This document shows positions 17,603 through 26,473 of a stretch of DNA of 64,000 nucleotides, one piece after another. The notes under the pieces were generated by a model. The model did not search any database and was not told where the DNA came from. It worked only from the letters and a program-made list of their open reading frames with translations. The stretch's first letter is position 1. Each line of letters opens with the position of its first letter. Source of the stretch: Anaerolineales bacterium (lineage in GTDB: Bacteria; Chloroflexota; Anaerolineae; Aggregatilineales; UBA2796); contig JABTTZ010000002.1 in the NCBI GenBank assembly GCA_015075625.1, positions 620,001 through 684,000 on the forward strand, given 5' to 3'. The position numbers were made by a program, and so were the translations under genes.

Positions 17603-18319
17603 GTGCCATCATCCAAACTCGTTCGCTTACAGGCAACCTATCAAGCAGTGGCTGCGGTGCTTCGGCAGTCATTCGGAACACCGCTATGGGTTCCTTGCTG
17701 TCCGCCTGTGGATGAACTCGTCAATTGTATTCTTAGCCAATCAACGACAGATACGAATCGGGATCGGGCATTTGCCCTCTTGAAAGGCGCTTTTCCAACA
17801 TGGGAAGCTGTGCGCGATGCGCCGCTGAGCGCAGTAGTAGAAGCGATCCGTCCAGCAGGACTGGCAAACCAGAAAGCGCCGCGCATCCAAAACGCCCTTC
17901 GCTATATCACCGCACAGCGTGGATCAATCACCCTTGATTTCCTTGGCGACATGCCAGTGAGCGAGGCGAAAGCGTGGTTGATGGACATCGATGGGGTTGG
18001 ACCCAAAACAGCCGCCATCGTCCTTTGTTTTGCCTTTGGCAAGCCCGCCTTCCCTGTGGATACACACATTCATCGTGTTGCCGGACGGATTGGCTTGCTC
18101 CCCGCGAAGATGAGCGCGGAGAAGGCACACGATCTGATGGAATCGATCATCCCCCCGGAAGATTATTATCCGGGACACCTGAATCTCATCCGCTTGGGGC
18201 GCGAGATTTGCACCGCACGCCGCGCCTATTGCGAGCGTTGCCCGTTAACCGCGTGGTGCGATTATTATCAACATTCTCAAAAATCATCTCAGACGAAATC
18301 CAAAGGGACATCCTCATGA
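17603..18319 (+). CDS. nth: Endonuclease III-like DNA glycosylase (HhH-GPD, 4Fe-4S)
   Basis: Removes damaged pyrimidines in base-excision repair. The helix-hairpin-helix (IDGVGPKTAAIV) with its catalytic Lys and the following VDTHIHRVAGRIGL with the catalytic Asp are intact. A C-terminal cluster of four cysteines (C-x6-C-x2-C-x5-C, CTARRAYCERCPLTAWC) binds 4Fe-4S. The GTG at 17603 has AAAGGGGAAAGAG about 10 bases upstream and an upstream promoter-like site; an ATG at 17474 would add 43 unconserved residues. The stop overlaps the next gene's ATG (ATGA), tying its translation to a sensor kinase, an unusual partnership. Confidence 0.9.
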   Translation: MPSSKLVRLQATYQAVAAVLRQSFGTPLWVPCCPPVDELVNCILSQSTTDTNRDRAFALLKGAFPTWEAVRDAPLSAVVEAIRPAGLANQKAPRIQNALRYITAQRGSITLDFLGDMPVSEAKAWLMDIDGVGPKTAAIVLCFAFGKPAFPVDTHIHRVAGRIGLLPAKMSAEKAHDLMESIIPPEDYYPGHLNLIRLGREICTARRAYCERCPLTAWCDYYQHSQKSSQTKSKGTSS

Positions 18320-20154
18320 CCGGACAGCCAACTCCCACTGCTCAAGAGCTTGATCTTTCGTTGGTGAGCGCCCGCCAGACTCTCTCAATCTTGCGTTCGC
18401 AGGCGCAATCCGGGCGCTTAGAGGCAAAGTTTGTCGATCAGCGTTTAGGAGCGCTGGAACAACTTCTTGAATCGCTGATGGAAGACCGCAAACGAAGCGG
18501 GCAGCACCAACGCTTGGCAAAACTTTACGAGGTCAGCCGCGTGATTGGTTCGTCGCTCGATCTGACCACCGTGTTGAATCAGGTTATGGATGCCATTATC
18601 CAACTGAGCGGCGCTGAGCGCGGTTTTTTGGTCATGCTCGATGATGACGGCAAATTAGATGTGAAGGTTGCCCGCAACTTTGACCAAAACAACATTGAGG
18701 CAAGCGCTGTGGCGATCAGCCGCACGGTGACGAACAAAGTCCTCGAAACCGGACAGCCCATCGTCACCACGAATGCCCAAGAAGACCCGCGCTTTGCCGG
18801 ACAGCACAGCATCGTTGCTCAATCGCTGCGGAGCATCATGGCATCCCCACTGCGGGTACGTGGGCAGGTGATCGGGGTTGTCTATGTCGATAATCGGGTG
18901 CGGGCGGGCTTATTCAGTGAGCAAGACCTTGATGTGTTGGATGCCTTTGCCGGACAAGCGGGTATTGCCATTGAGAATGCGCGGTTGTTCAGCGCCACCG
19001 ATCAGGCACTCTCTGCCCGCGTGGAAGAACTCACCCAAATGCAGCGTATGGATCGTCAACTGAACGAGACACTTGATCTGACAAAAGCAATGGCGACCAC
19101 CCTAGAGTGGTCAAGCCGTTCCTGCGCGGCAGAAGGGGCAAGTTTGGGGCTTTTGGATAGCGAGGGGATGATGATTCGGGTTGTGGCGCAACACGGCGCC
19201 CCCGATATTTTTACCGATCAACAAGTCCTGCCCCTTGATCATCCTCTGATGCGCCCTGTATTGGAGAGCCGAACGGCGTATCAGGATGTCACCGAGGGCA
19301 AGCACCGCCTAATTGTGCCGATCAGCCGCGAACGCCGCGTAATCGGGATCATTGCCCTCAGCAGCCCCGACGCGGCAAGTTTCAAAGAAGACAACCGCGC
19401 CCTCTTGATGCGCATTGCAGACCGTGCCGCCATCGCCATTGAAAACGCTCGCCTCTATGACCAAGTACAAGCGGCAAACACAGCAAAGACCGAATTCGTG
19501 GGAATTGTCGCCCACGAACTGAAAGGACCCATGACCAGCATCAGCGGTTATGTTGACCTGATGACGATGGCAGGACCCGTCACCGAGAGACAGCAAGGCT
19601 TCATCAACACAATCAAAAACGCTGTCCAACGGATGAAACTGCTCGTCAGCGATCTGAACGATATCAGCCGCATCGAAACCGGACAAATGCGCGTCGATGT
19701 GGTGGAAACAAGTGTCTTGGATACGATCAACTCCACCCGCGAGGCGATCATCCTAGAAGTGGAGAAACGCAACCACCAACTCCTTGTCGATGTGGAGCCA
19801 GATTTGCCTCTGGTGCGGGCGGATAAAGATCGGCTGTTGCAAGTCCTCTTAAACACCGCCAGCAACGCCTACAAATACACCCCCGATGGCGGCAAAATTA
19901 CGATCAGCGCCAAACGCACGGGGAATTTGGTCGGGATTGCTGTTGCGGATAACGGAGTGGGTCTTTCCCCTGAACAAGTGACCAAGCTAGGGACAAAGTT
20001 TTGGCGGGCAGAAAACGGCTTACAGCAGCCAGGGACAGGGTTGGGCTTTGCTATTACGCGGGCGCTGATTGAGGCGATGAAGGGTGAATTGGCGGTGACC
20101 AGTCAGATTGGGGTGGGGACATCGATCACCTTCACCTTACCCGTAGCGAAATAA
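18316..20154 (+). CDS. Histidine kinase with two GAF domains
   Basis: About 612 residues, no membrane segment. A helical N-terminus is followed by GAF 1 (about 75-220, with RGFLVMLDDDGKLDV and QAGIAIENARLF), a linker, GAF 2 (about 240-385), a HisKA domain with FVGIVAHELKGPMTSISG (phospho-His 400) and HATPase_c with DNGVGLS and GTGLGFAI. The start is the ATG at 18316, overlapping the nth stop; the frame stays open upstream but that part is the nth gene read in another frame. No response regulator is adjacent. The first GAF resembles that of the left-end kinase. Confidence 0.92.
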   Translation: MTGQPTPTAQELDLSLVSARQTLSILRSQAQSGRLEAKFVDQRLGALEQLLESLMEDRKRSGQHQRLAKLYEVSRVIGSSLDLTTVLNQVMDAIIQLSGAERGFLVMLDDDGKLDVKVARNFDQNNIEASAVAISRTVTNKVLETGQPIVTTNAQEDPRFAGQHSIVAQSLRSIMASPLRVRGQVIGVVYVDNRVRAGLFSEQDLDVLDAFAGQAGIAIENARLFSATDQALSARVEELTQMQRMDRQLNETLDLTKAMATTLEWSSRSCAAEGASLGLLDSEGMMIRVVAQHGAPDIFTDQQVLPLDHPLMRPVLESRTAYQDVTEGKHRLIVPISRERRVIGIIALSSPDAASFKEDNRALLMRIADRAAIAIENARLYDQVQAANTAKTEFVGIVAHELKGPMTSISGYVDLMTMAGPVTERQQGFINTIKNAVQRMKLLVSDLNDISRIETGQMRVDVVETSVLDTINSTREAIILEVEKRNHQLLVDVEPDLPLVRADKDRLLQVLLNTASNAYKYTPDGGKITISAKRTGNLVGIAVADNGVGLSPEQVTKLGTKFWRAENGLQQPGTGLGFAITRALIEAMKGELAVTSQIGVGTSITFTLPVAK

Positions 20155-20492
20155 ACAGAGGGTGGGAAGTGTTGAACCGCTGCCCTCAACGCGACAGGAA
20201 TTTTTCGCTATCTGATCAACACCCGGTGCGTTAGCATCGGGTGAGAGATGCTTGCTATCGAAATCCCTTTTCCCCTTTCATTCATCCTACGTCTGTTCAT
20301 CTCAAAATGACTCCCATCGAGCAAAAATACGCCTTCCTTCTCCTCATTACCTTGGGAGGGGATTTTTGGTTGTGACATTCCTCACCACTAAGTCATGAAT
20401 TATGACATGCCCAGAAGATGATCGCCCTTTTCGTACCCTGCGTTATAATAGTTAAGACTGTAAGAAACGATTTTTTGAAAGGAAGTTTCACA
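20155..20492. other. Intergenic region upstream of the acyl-CoA ligase
   Basis: No gene seen. A hairpin at 20221-20242 (ACCCGGTGC / GCATCGGGT, one wobble pair) lacks a U-tract. A TATAAT at 20444-20449 lies 43 bases before the ligase start and is a plausible -10 box, with no convincing -35. Confidence 0.5.
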
Positions 20493-22253
20493 ATGGCAGT
20501 TACTTACGCTGATAAACCCTGGATCAAAGGCTATGACAAGGGTGTTCCCGCCTCATGTATGCCCTACCCCAAGCACACCCTCTTTCAATTTCTGACGGAT
20601 GCCGCCAAAAAGAACCCAAGTGCGCTGTGTACACTCACTTCGGCACACTTACCCCTCTTGGGAAGGCAAGCGGCAACCACCACCTATGGCGAGATCGAGT
20701 CCAAGAGCGATGCTTTTGCTGTTGCGCTTGCCGAACTTGGGGTGAAAAAGGGAGATCGGGTGGCAATTATCCTTCCCAACTGCGCTCAATTCGTCATTGC
20801 CTTCTATGGGATTATGAAAGCGGGGGCGATTGTCTGCGCCCTGAACCCCACCTACCCGCCTGACAAGCTGAAAGAACTGCTCCAAGATTGCGGGGCAAAC
20901 ACCGTCGTCGTCCTGACGAAGTTCTACGACGGGATTAAGCAGATACAGGCAGACACACCAGTAAAGAACGTCATTGCCACAAATATCAAAGAATACCTTC
21001 CTCCCATTGCTGGTTTCCTCTTTACCATTGCCAAAGAAAAAAAGGAAGGTCACGCCATCGAGAAACACGCCGCCGATCACTGGATGGGCGATCTGGTGGG
21101 GAAATATGCCGGACGCAAACCGAACGTCACGGTGACGCCTGAAGACGAGGCGATCTTCCAATACACGGGCGGAACAACGGGCATTTCCAAAGCCGCCGTA
21201 GCTACCCATCAGGCGTTGGTCAATAACGCGCTCATGATGCGAGCGGCGTTTGGGAACTATCTCGATCCATCTGGCGAGGTGCTGTTGGCAGCAATTCCCC
21301 TCTTTCATGTCTTTGGGATGGTTGCTGTCCTAACCCTCGGCATCTCTACGGGCAGCAAACTGCTGATGGTGGCAAACCCCCGCGAGATTGACGAAATGTT
21401 GGAGGTGATCACCGCCTACAAACCAACGGTCTTTATGGGCGTCCCCGCGCTTTACAACGCGATCAACAACAACAAGGGTGTGCTGGAGGGGAAGTACAAC
21501 ATTAAGTCGATCAAAGCCTGTTGCAGTGGCTCTGCCCCGCTTGCCCCGGCAACAAAGCAGCGCTTTGAACAGCTTTCTGGCGGCAAACTTTGCGAAGGGT
21601 TTGGGATGAGCGAATGCCCAACAGCGGTAGCCGTCAACCCGCTGGATGGCGTCCCGCGTGATGGCAGCATTGGGCTGCCCCTGCCCGATGTTGAGATGCG
21701 CATCATCAACATTGATGATGGCAAGACGGAAATGCCGCAAGGTGAGGCGGGCGAGTTGGCGATTTGGTCGCCCAACTTGATGAAGGGCTACCACAACAAA
21801 CCCAAAGAGACCGAGACGGCGCTGCGGGTTATGGACGACGGACGGAAGTGGCTTTTCACCGGCGATATTGCCTATATGGACGAGGACGGCTACTTCTATA
21901 TCGTGGATCGCAAGAAGGACATGGCGCTCATCGGCGGATTCAACGTCTATCCGGCGAATGTTGAGAAAATCTTCATGGAACACCCGGCTGTGCAAGATGT
22001 GGGCGTTGCTGCTATTCCACACCCCGATCCATCGAAGGAAGGGCAAGAGGCAGTGAAGGCGTGGATCATTCTCAAACCGGGGCAGACCGCCACCGCCGAG
22101 GACTTGATCAAATTTGCCGGAACAAAACTTGCCCCCTACGAAGTTCCCTACCGTATTGAGTTCATCTCCGAACTACCCAAGACGCTGGTGGGGAAAGTCC
22201 TCCGCCGCGAATTGGTCAAGATGGAGATGGAATCGCGGGCGAAAAAGAATTAA
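20493..22253 (+). CDS. fadD: Long-chain acyl-CoA synthetase (AMP-binding family)
   Basis: Activates fatty acids with ATP and CoA. The 586-residue enzyme has the AMP/ATP P-loop YTGGTTGISKAA, GFGMSECPTAV, WLFTGDIAYMDEDGYFYIVDR (adenylation hinge), GFNVYPANVE and the C-terminal catalytic lysine in KTLVGKVLRREL. The ATG at 20493 follows AAAGGAAG by seven bases. It resembles FadD-type ligases, though chain length cannot be judged. The gene is monocistronic, with a perfect TATAAT upstream. The carboxylase pair at 56-58 kb may work in the same acyl-CoA metabolism. Confidence 0.93.
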   Translation: MAVTYADKPWIKGYDKGVPASCMPYPKHTLFQFLTDAAKKNPSALCTLTSAHLPLLGRQAATTTYGEIESKSDAFAVALAELGVKKGDRVAIILPNCAQFVIAFYGIMKAGAIVCALNPTYPPDKLKELLQDCGANTVVVLTKFYDGIKQIQADTPVKNVIATNIKEYLPPIAGFLFTIAKEKKEGHAIEKHAADHWMGDLVGKYAGRKPNVTVTPEDEAIFQYTGGTTGISKAAVATHQALVNNALMMRAAFGNYLDPSGEVLLAAIPLFHVFGMVAVLTLGISTGSKLLMVANPREIDEMLEVITAYKPTVFMGVPALYNAINNNKGVLEGKYNIKSIKACCSGSAPLAPATKQRFEQLSGGKLCEGFGMSECPTAVAVNPLDGVPRDGSIGLPLPDVEMRIINIDDGKTEMPQGEAGELAIWSPNLMKGYHNKPKETETALRVMDDGRKWLFTGDIAYMDEDGYFYIVDRKKDMALIGGFNVYPANVEKIFMEHPAVQDVGVAAIPHPDPSKEGQEAVKAWIILKPGQTATAEDLIKFAGTKLAPYEVPYRIEFISELPKTLVGKVLRRELVKMEMESRAKKN

Positions 22254-22254
22254 A

Positions 22255-22440
22255 GAGGATCGAGCCGTATAATCGCCCGCCGCGAAAGCAGCGGGCTGAG
22301 ATCAGGGAAAGAGATATACCCTGCTTTCGGCACGCAGGCTTTCGCCCCGTGCCTTCGTCGCATCATTATAGGCTGCGCATCTGCACCCCGTAGGGGCGCC
22401 CCAATATGGTCGCCCGTCACTTTAAAGTCCCAAGGGCGTG
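22255..22440. repeat. Dispersed intergenic repeats (AAAGCAGCGGGCTGA and GTAGGGGCG types)
   Basis: The gap holds GAAAGCAGCGGGCTGAGATC with a partly complementary partner about 40 bases on (CTGCTTTCGGCACGCAGGCT), then CCCCGTAGGGGCGCCCCAAT followed by ATGGTCGCCC. Similar words lie at 3.72 and 8.56 kb and, for the second type, at 5.34, 24.69, 28.20 and 49.41 kb. Confidence 0.55.
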
Positions 22441-22463
22441 GTTGTTCCCTCCCCCTTCCCCCC

Positions 22464-23957
22464 TTAATCCAACGACCCCGCCAAAACTGCCTCTGTGGAG
22501 GGAACTTCCCGTTCAAATTCGCCTACACTGATCCGACTTAAGATTGCTAATGTCACGCCAAAACCTACCGTCTGTGCGGCAAACACCGCCCCATAGGCAA
22601 GCGGAGCGCGTTCACCCGTCAGCGCCAGCGCCACATCAAGGATAATCCCGCCGAGCGCAACGCCCATCCCCCGCGCCAGCGTGCTAGAGACCGTCCAAAG
22701 GGCAAGGTATAGCCCCGCCCCCCAGACCCGCGTCATGTCCATCATCAAGCCGAGCGATCCGACCGTCCACATCCCCAAGCCAATGCCCATGACGATCAGG
22801 TTAATCGTCACCAACGGGCGGATTTGAAAAACGGCACAGACGATGAATAAGGCAAAGGTGATCAACAGAACGGCGACCCCCCACCGCGAGAGCGCCATGT
22901 TTGTGACCCGTTTGGGGTAGCGACGCGCCAAAACCAAGCTGACGACGATCCCAATCAGAGCGAGGCTGCCCCAATAGGTAGAGAATCGATTCGTCGTGGC
23001 AAGGGGCATCCCGAACACTTTTCCAGCAAAGGGTTCAAGGATCACATCTTGGATATAGAAAAAGAGATTTCCAAAGGCAAGGAAGATGAAAAATAGGCGC
23101 GTTTGCTTGCTGGCGAGGACGCGGCGCATCTCCCCCCAAAAAGGAAGCGTATCCGGGGCACTTTCCGCCCCTTCGCGGTAAGAGCCTTTCTGCGCTGGTT
23201 TTTCCTCGCCCACTACAGCGAAGAACCAGATGCCCGCCATAAACAGCGGGGCAATCAGAAACAGGCTCAGAAACCCCTCACGGGTGAAATCGGGCAGCAG
23301 GCGGCTGTAGAAAATCCCCGCCACCGCAAACCCGATGATCAAAAACATCCACACAACACTCACGGCACGGGTGCGCTGCGTTTTTGGCGTGCGGTCATAA
23401 AGCAGCGAGAGGAATGTCGTCCCGCTGAAGGTTGATCCCAAACTAAAGAGCAAGAGGGCGGCAACCACCCCTAACCAGCCAAGTGGATCACTGTGATTGA
23501 CGGTGACGGTGATGTTCATCGTCCCTAGCGAGAAAATTTCCACAAAGGGATCGTAGCCCCGCGCCAAAAGCAGTGTGGAACCCCCAAGCAGCACATAGCT
23601 GGCAACCATCATCAGCCGCCCACCCCACACATAGGGAAGGCGGTGGTAGCCGAAGATCGCTCGTTTATCTGAGCGCCGCCCAACCCATACAGAAAGGGGG
23701 GCAAGGAAGTACCGCAGCGCCAAAAGCAGGGCAACAGGCGTCGCTGCATAGCCTAGCTCTTGAATCATGACTCGATTCCACACGCCATTTGCCAAAATAT
23801 CGGCAAGGGCTGAGCCAATGTGGAATGTTCCGATCTTCAGGTTACGCAGCAGGGAGAGATTGCTAAAGAGTGCTGTCGTCTTTGTTGTAGACGCCTCGGA
23901 AGGCGCGGCAGGAGTCAACGGGGGGGCGGCGCTCCCCGCTGTGTTTGCAAGCTGCAT
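22464..23957 (-). CDS. PucC-family (BCD) major facilitator transporter
   Basis: 497 residues with about 12 membrane helices. It carries marks of the PucC/LhaA family: GRRSDKRAIFGYHRLPYVW in the first cytoplasmic loop and FYIQDVILEPFAGKVFG mid-protein. In phototrophs these proteins assist assembly or pigment loading of light-harvesting complexes. No photosynthesis gene is in the window, so the function here may differ, or the rest of the apparatus lies elsewhere. The N-terminal 35 residues are Ala/Pro/Thr-rich and cytoplasmic. The gene stands alone on the minus strand, convergent with the acyl-CoA ligase. Confidence 0.87.
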   Translation of the reverse strand: MQLANTAGSAAPPLTPAAPSEASTTKTTALFSNLSLLRNLKIGTFHIGSALADILANGVWNRVMIQELGYAATPVALLLALRYFLAPLSVWVGRRSDKRAIFGYHRLPYVWGGRLMMVASYVLLGGSTLLLARGYDPFVEIFSLGTMNITVTVNHSDPLGWLGVVAALLLFSLGSTFSGTTFLSLLYDRTPKTQRTRAVSVVWMFLIIGFAVAGIFYSRLLPDFTREGFLSLFLIAPLFMAGIWFFAVVGEEKPAQKGSYREGAESAPDTLPFWGEMRRVLASKQTRLFFIFLAFGNLFFYIQDVILEPFAGKVFGMPLATTNRFSTYWGSLALIGIVVSLVLARRYPKRVTNMALSRWGVAVLLITFALFIVCAVFQIRPLVTINLIVMGIGLGMWTVGSLGLMMDMTRVWGAGLYLALWTVSSTLARGMGVALGGIILDVALALTGERAPLAYGAVFAAQTVGFGVTLAILSRISVGEFEREVPSTEAVLAGSLD

Positions 23958-24147
23958 GAGGGAAATCCCCTAAAATCTACATAAACAAGATGAGCTTCTG
24001 TAGATTTTAGAAGGTTTTAGTTAAGTTGGCAAAAATAGGTTCAGCGGCATTTTGCATGTATAGGCTGACTATTCCCTAGTGATCTTGCTGTGGCGATGAA
24101 GCAGCCTAACATCACAATAAAGATGGTCGTGACCAGGCGTATCGCTT

Positions 24148-24501
24148 TCATTCTGGCAGTGAACAGGTTTCAAAGCCATTGGTACTAGGTATTGACACAT
24201 ACTTTTTCCGCCATCGAATGTCAGTGCTGTATACACTGCCAACCATAGGCACATCGACTTGACATAAAAGATTGCCAGCCAAATCATAAACACGGGCAAA
24301 CCCATCTCGGTCACTCCCCTGACCGGGCATGGCAAAAATGGGGATTCCTGGCTTTGTGTAGGTAATGACTTTGTATTTTCCGTCAGGGCTGAAAAAGACG
24401 GCACGTTCTGGGGCAATGGATAGGATCACAACGGCGGAAATGACGATTATGATCACACCAATAAGCAAGGCAATTGCAATCCGCGTCACGTATTTTTTCA
24501 T
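24148..24501 (-). CDS. Small membrane-anchored protein of unknown function
   Basis: 117 residues. The N-terminus MKKYVTRIAIALLIG leads into a single hydrophobic helix (about 7-30), followed by an exported domain with FFSPDGKYKVITYTKP, MPGQGSDRDGFARVYD and SVYSTDIRW. The pattern suggests a compact beta-rich domain; I do not recognise a named family. The ATG at 24501 has AGGT just upstream; a longer frame to 24666 would add a second unlikely N-terminus. It sits alone, with 200 bases to the glycosyltransferase gene. The coding call rests on a normal signal-anchor layout. Confidence 0.6.
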   Translation of the reverse strand: MKKYVTRIAIALLIGVIIIVISAVVILSIAPERAVFFSPDGKYKVITYTKPGIPIFAMPGQGSDRDGFARVYDLAGNLLCQVDVPMVGSVYSTDIRWRKKYVSIPSTNGFETCSLPE

Positions 24502-24701
24502 GTACCTGTTCAATAGTTTGTGCGACACACTGGGGCAACAGTAATACACCCAATGTGAAATTGGGGTGTCCGCAAATAGAAAAAGGAACTTCTGCCAAGA
24601 AGGGGAAAACTCAAAAGTGATCAAACTTGGAGGCGACCCAATGGACATAGAGGCGTTTAATGCCACCCTACATACATTTTCGGACGCGCTGTAGCGCGTC
24701 C

Positions 24702-25754
24702 CTACGCAGTTTCAGAGGGGGGGGCATCTGGTGTAGGCGCGGGGGCGCGATGGCGGGGGGCATGGTTGCGCTCCAAGCCAAAGGTATCGGCAACAATGTA
24801 CAGCGGACGCCCGCGCACCTCGTCGTAAATCCGCCCCAGATATTGCCCCAAAACGAAGAAAAAGAAGAACTGGAACGAGCTAAGAAGCAAAATGAGCGAG
24901 ATCGCCGTTGCCTGCCCCTCAAAAAATTGAATCCCCGTCGCCAGTCGCAGCAGCGCCACAATGGGAATTGCCACTACCGAGAGGATGAACAAGGCAAAGC
25001 TGGCGTACATGGCAAGGCGTAAGGGGAAGAAGGAAAAGCCTGTCACGGCATCCCATGCCAGTTTCACCATCTTGCGGAGGGGATAATTCGTCTTGCCCCA
25101 TTCGCGGGGATTGCGGTCATAGTTCACGCCCGCCTGCCGAAAGCCAACCCAACTGGTCATCCCACGAATGAAGCGGTTGTGTTCGCGCATGGCGTTGATG
25201 GCGTTCACCACACGTCGATCCATCAGGCGAAAATCGCCCGTATCAAGAGGGATGTCAATATCGGTGATGCGGTAGATGATCCGGTAGAACAGTTTCGCCG
25301 TAAAGAGCTTGAACCACGTTTCCCCTGGGCGCTTATTGCGTACCGCATAGACCACCTCGTAGCCCTCGCGCCATTTTGCCACCATATCAATAATCGTTTC
25401 GGGCGGGTCTTGAAGGTCGCTATCAATGATGATCACGGCATCACCTTGTGTGAAGTCCATACCAGCGGTGACGGCGATTTGGTGTCCAAAGTTGCGGGCG
25501 AAATCGACAAGGCGCACGCGGGAGTCTTGTTCGTGAATTTGGCGCATTTGCTCTAGCGAATTATCGCGGCTGCCATCGTTGACCATGACCAGTTCCCAGG
25601 GGTCTCCGATGCTGTCAAGGGTATTCCGCAAGCGTTCATAAAAGCGGACGATCCCTTCGCCTTCGTTGTAAACGGGCGCCACGACAGAAAGGATCGGTTT
25701 GAGAATGGTGGTTGGTTGTGGGTGGTTCATCACGTGTTGGGGTTGGGTATTCAT
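24702..25754 (-). CDS. Family 2 glycosyltransferase (polyprenyl-phosphate sugar transferase, GtrB/DPM-like)
   Basis: A GT-A fold of ~235 residues followed by two membrane helices. Motifs are SVVAPVYNEGEGI, MVNDGSRDNS, DFARNFGHQIAVTAGMD, the metal-binding IIDSDLQDPPE and the TGDFRLMDRRVV segment. Such enzymes move a sugar from a nucleotide donor to undecaprenyl or dolichyl phosphate, feeding envelope glycans. The helices are about 250-275 and 290-315; the tail is Pro-rich and cytoplasmic. The ATG at 25754 is preferred; one at 25730 is possible. The gene is divergent from nrfH. Confidence 0.9.
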   Translation of the reverse strand: MNTQPQHVMNHPQPTTILKPILSVVAPVYNEGEGIVRFYERLRNTLDSIGDPWELVMVNDGSRDNSLEQMRQIHEQDSRVRLVDFARNFGHQIAVTAGMDFTQGDAVIIIDSDLQDPPETIIDMVAKWREGYEVVYAVRNKRPGETWFKLFTAKLFYRIIYRITDIDIPLDTGDFRLMDRRVVNAINAMREHNRFIRGMTSWVGFRQAGVNYDRNPREWGKTNYPLRKMVKLAWDAVTGFSFFPLRLAMYASFALFILSVVAIPIVALLRLATGIQFFEGQATAISLILLLSSFQFFFFFVLGQYLGRIYDEVRGRPLYIVADTFGLERNHAPRHRAPAPTPDAPPSETA

Positions 25755-25845
25755 CACACGAGCATTGTACCCCAACTTGGTTGGGAATCCTCAGTCGGGT
25801 CGGAAAAGGGGTGAAGATCGATGCACGGCGAATGGATGCCCATCT

Positions 25846-25859
25846 TTGATCGCAATCGA
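25846..25859 (+). promoter_or_regulatory. FNR/CRP-like dyad upstream of nrfHA
   Basis: TTGAT, four bases, ATCGA: nine of ten half-site positions match the FNR consensus TTGAT-N4-ATCAA. It lies 99 bases before nrfH in the gap shared with the divergent glycosyltransferase. Nitrite reductase genes are often under FNR-type control, so the position is meaningful, but a single site can arise by chance. Confidence 0.4.
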
Positions 25860-25957
25860 CAAAAATTAGGGAAATTTAGTGACAGAGAACACTTGAAAAT
25901 CATATTTCCATTTGTTACAGTCCCTCGCGGGTGAGTTTTTACACGTCAGGAGTGGGC

Positions 25958-26467
25958 ATGGACTCTGCACCAAATCCCCCAACCGTAGCCCCCCCACGCC
26001 GTCCCTTTCCCTTTGCCATGTGGGTGATCATCGCTGGTATCATCGGCTGCACCATCGGCTTGGGAAGTTTCACCTTCATTTATGCGCGGGGCTATTCCTA
26101 CCTTACCGATGACCCCAACGCCTGCGCGAACTGCCATATTATGAACGATGTTTTTAAGGCGTGGAGTCGGGGCAGCCATAAAGCCGTTGCCACCTGCAAC
26201 GACTGTCACACGCCGCATACTTCCCTTGTGGAAAAGTACCTCGTCAAAGCGATCAATGGCTTCAACCACAGCGTCGCCTTCACCACCGGCAACTTTCACG
26301 AGCCAATCCAGATCACTGGCATGAATCGGGAGATTGCCCTTCATAACTGCCTTTCTTGTCATGCCACCGCCGTCTCGTGGATTGCCCACGATGGGCGCGG
26401 CGCGGTGAATGACTGTTTGCATTGCCATGCTGAAGTCGGTCACGACGAACAACGTTCAGGGAGATAG
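25958..26467 (+). CDS. nrfH: Cytochrome c nitrite reductase, small (quinol-oxidising) subunit NrfH
   Basis: A membrane-anchored tetraheme cytochrome of the NapC/NirT family that passes electrons from quinol to NrfA. After a proline-rich N-terminus one membrane helix (about residues 20-42) is followed by exactly four CxxCH motifs: CANCH, CNDCH, CLSCH and CLHCH. The ATG at 25958 has AGGAG five bases upstream; a GTG at 25931 lacks a ribosome site. nrfA begins seven bases after the stop. Heme maturation genes are not seen nearby. Confidence 0.95.
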   Translation: MDSAPNPPTVAPPRRPFPFAMWVIIAGIIGCTIGLGSFTFIYARGYSYLTDDPNACANCHIMNDVFKAWSRGSHKAVATCNDCHTPHTSLVEKYLVKAINGFNHSVAFTTGNFHEPIQITGMNREIALHNCLSCHATAVSWIAHDGRGAVNDCLHCHAEVGHDEQRSGR

Positions 26468-26473
26468 CCTATT

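Noticed and set aside
17974-18315. Open N-terminal extension of the double-GAF kinase
   Set aside because: It overlaps the conserved nth coding sequence in another frame; the ATG at 18316 begins the conserved protein and overlaps the nth stop.
20221-20242. Hairpin after the double-GAF kinase as terminator
   Set aside because: The stem is reasonable but no T-run follows on the plus strand, so it is noted only within the intergenic entry.
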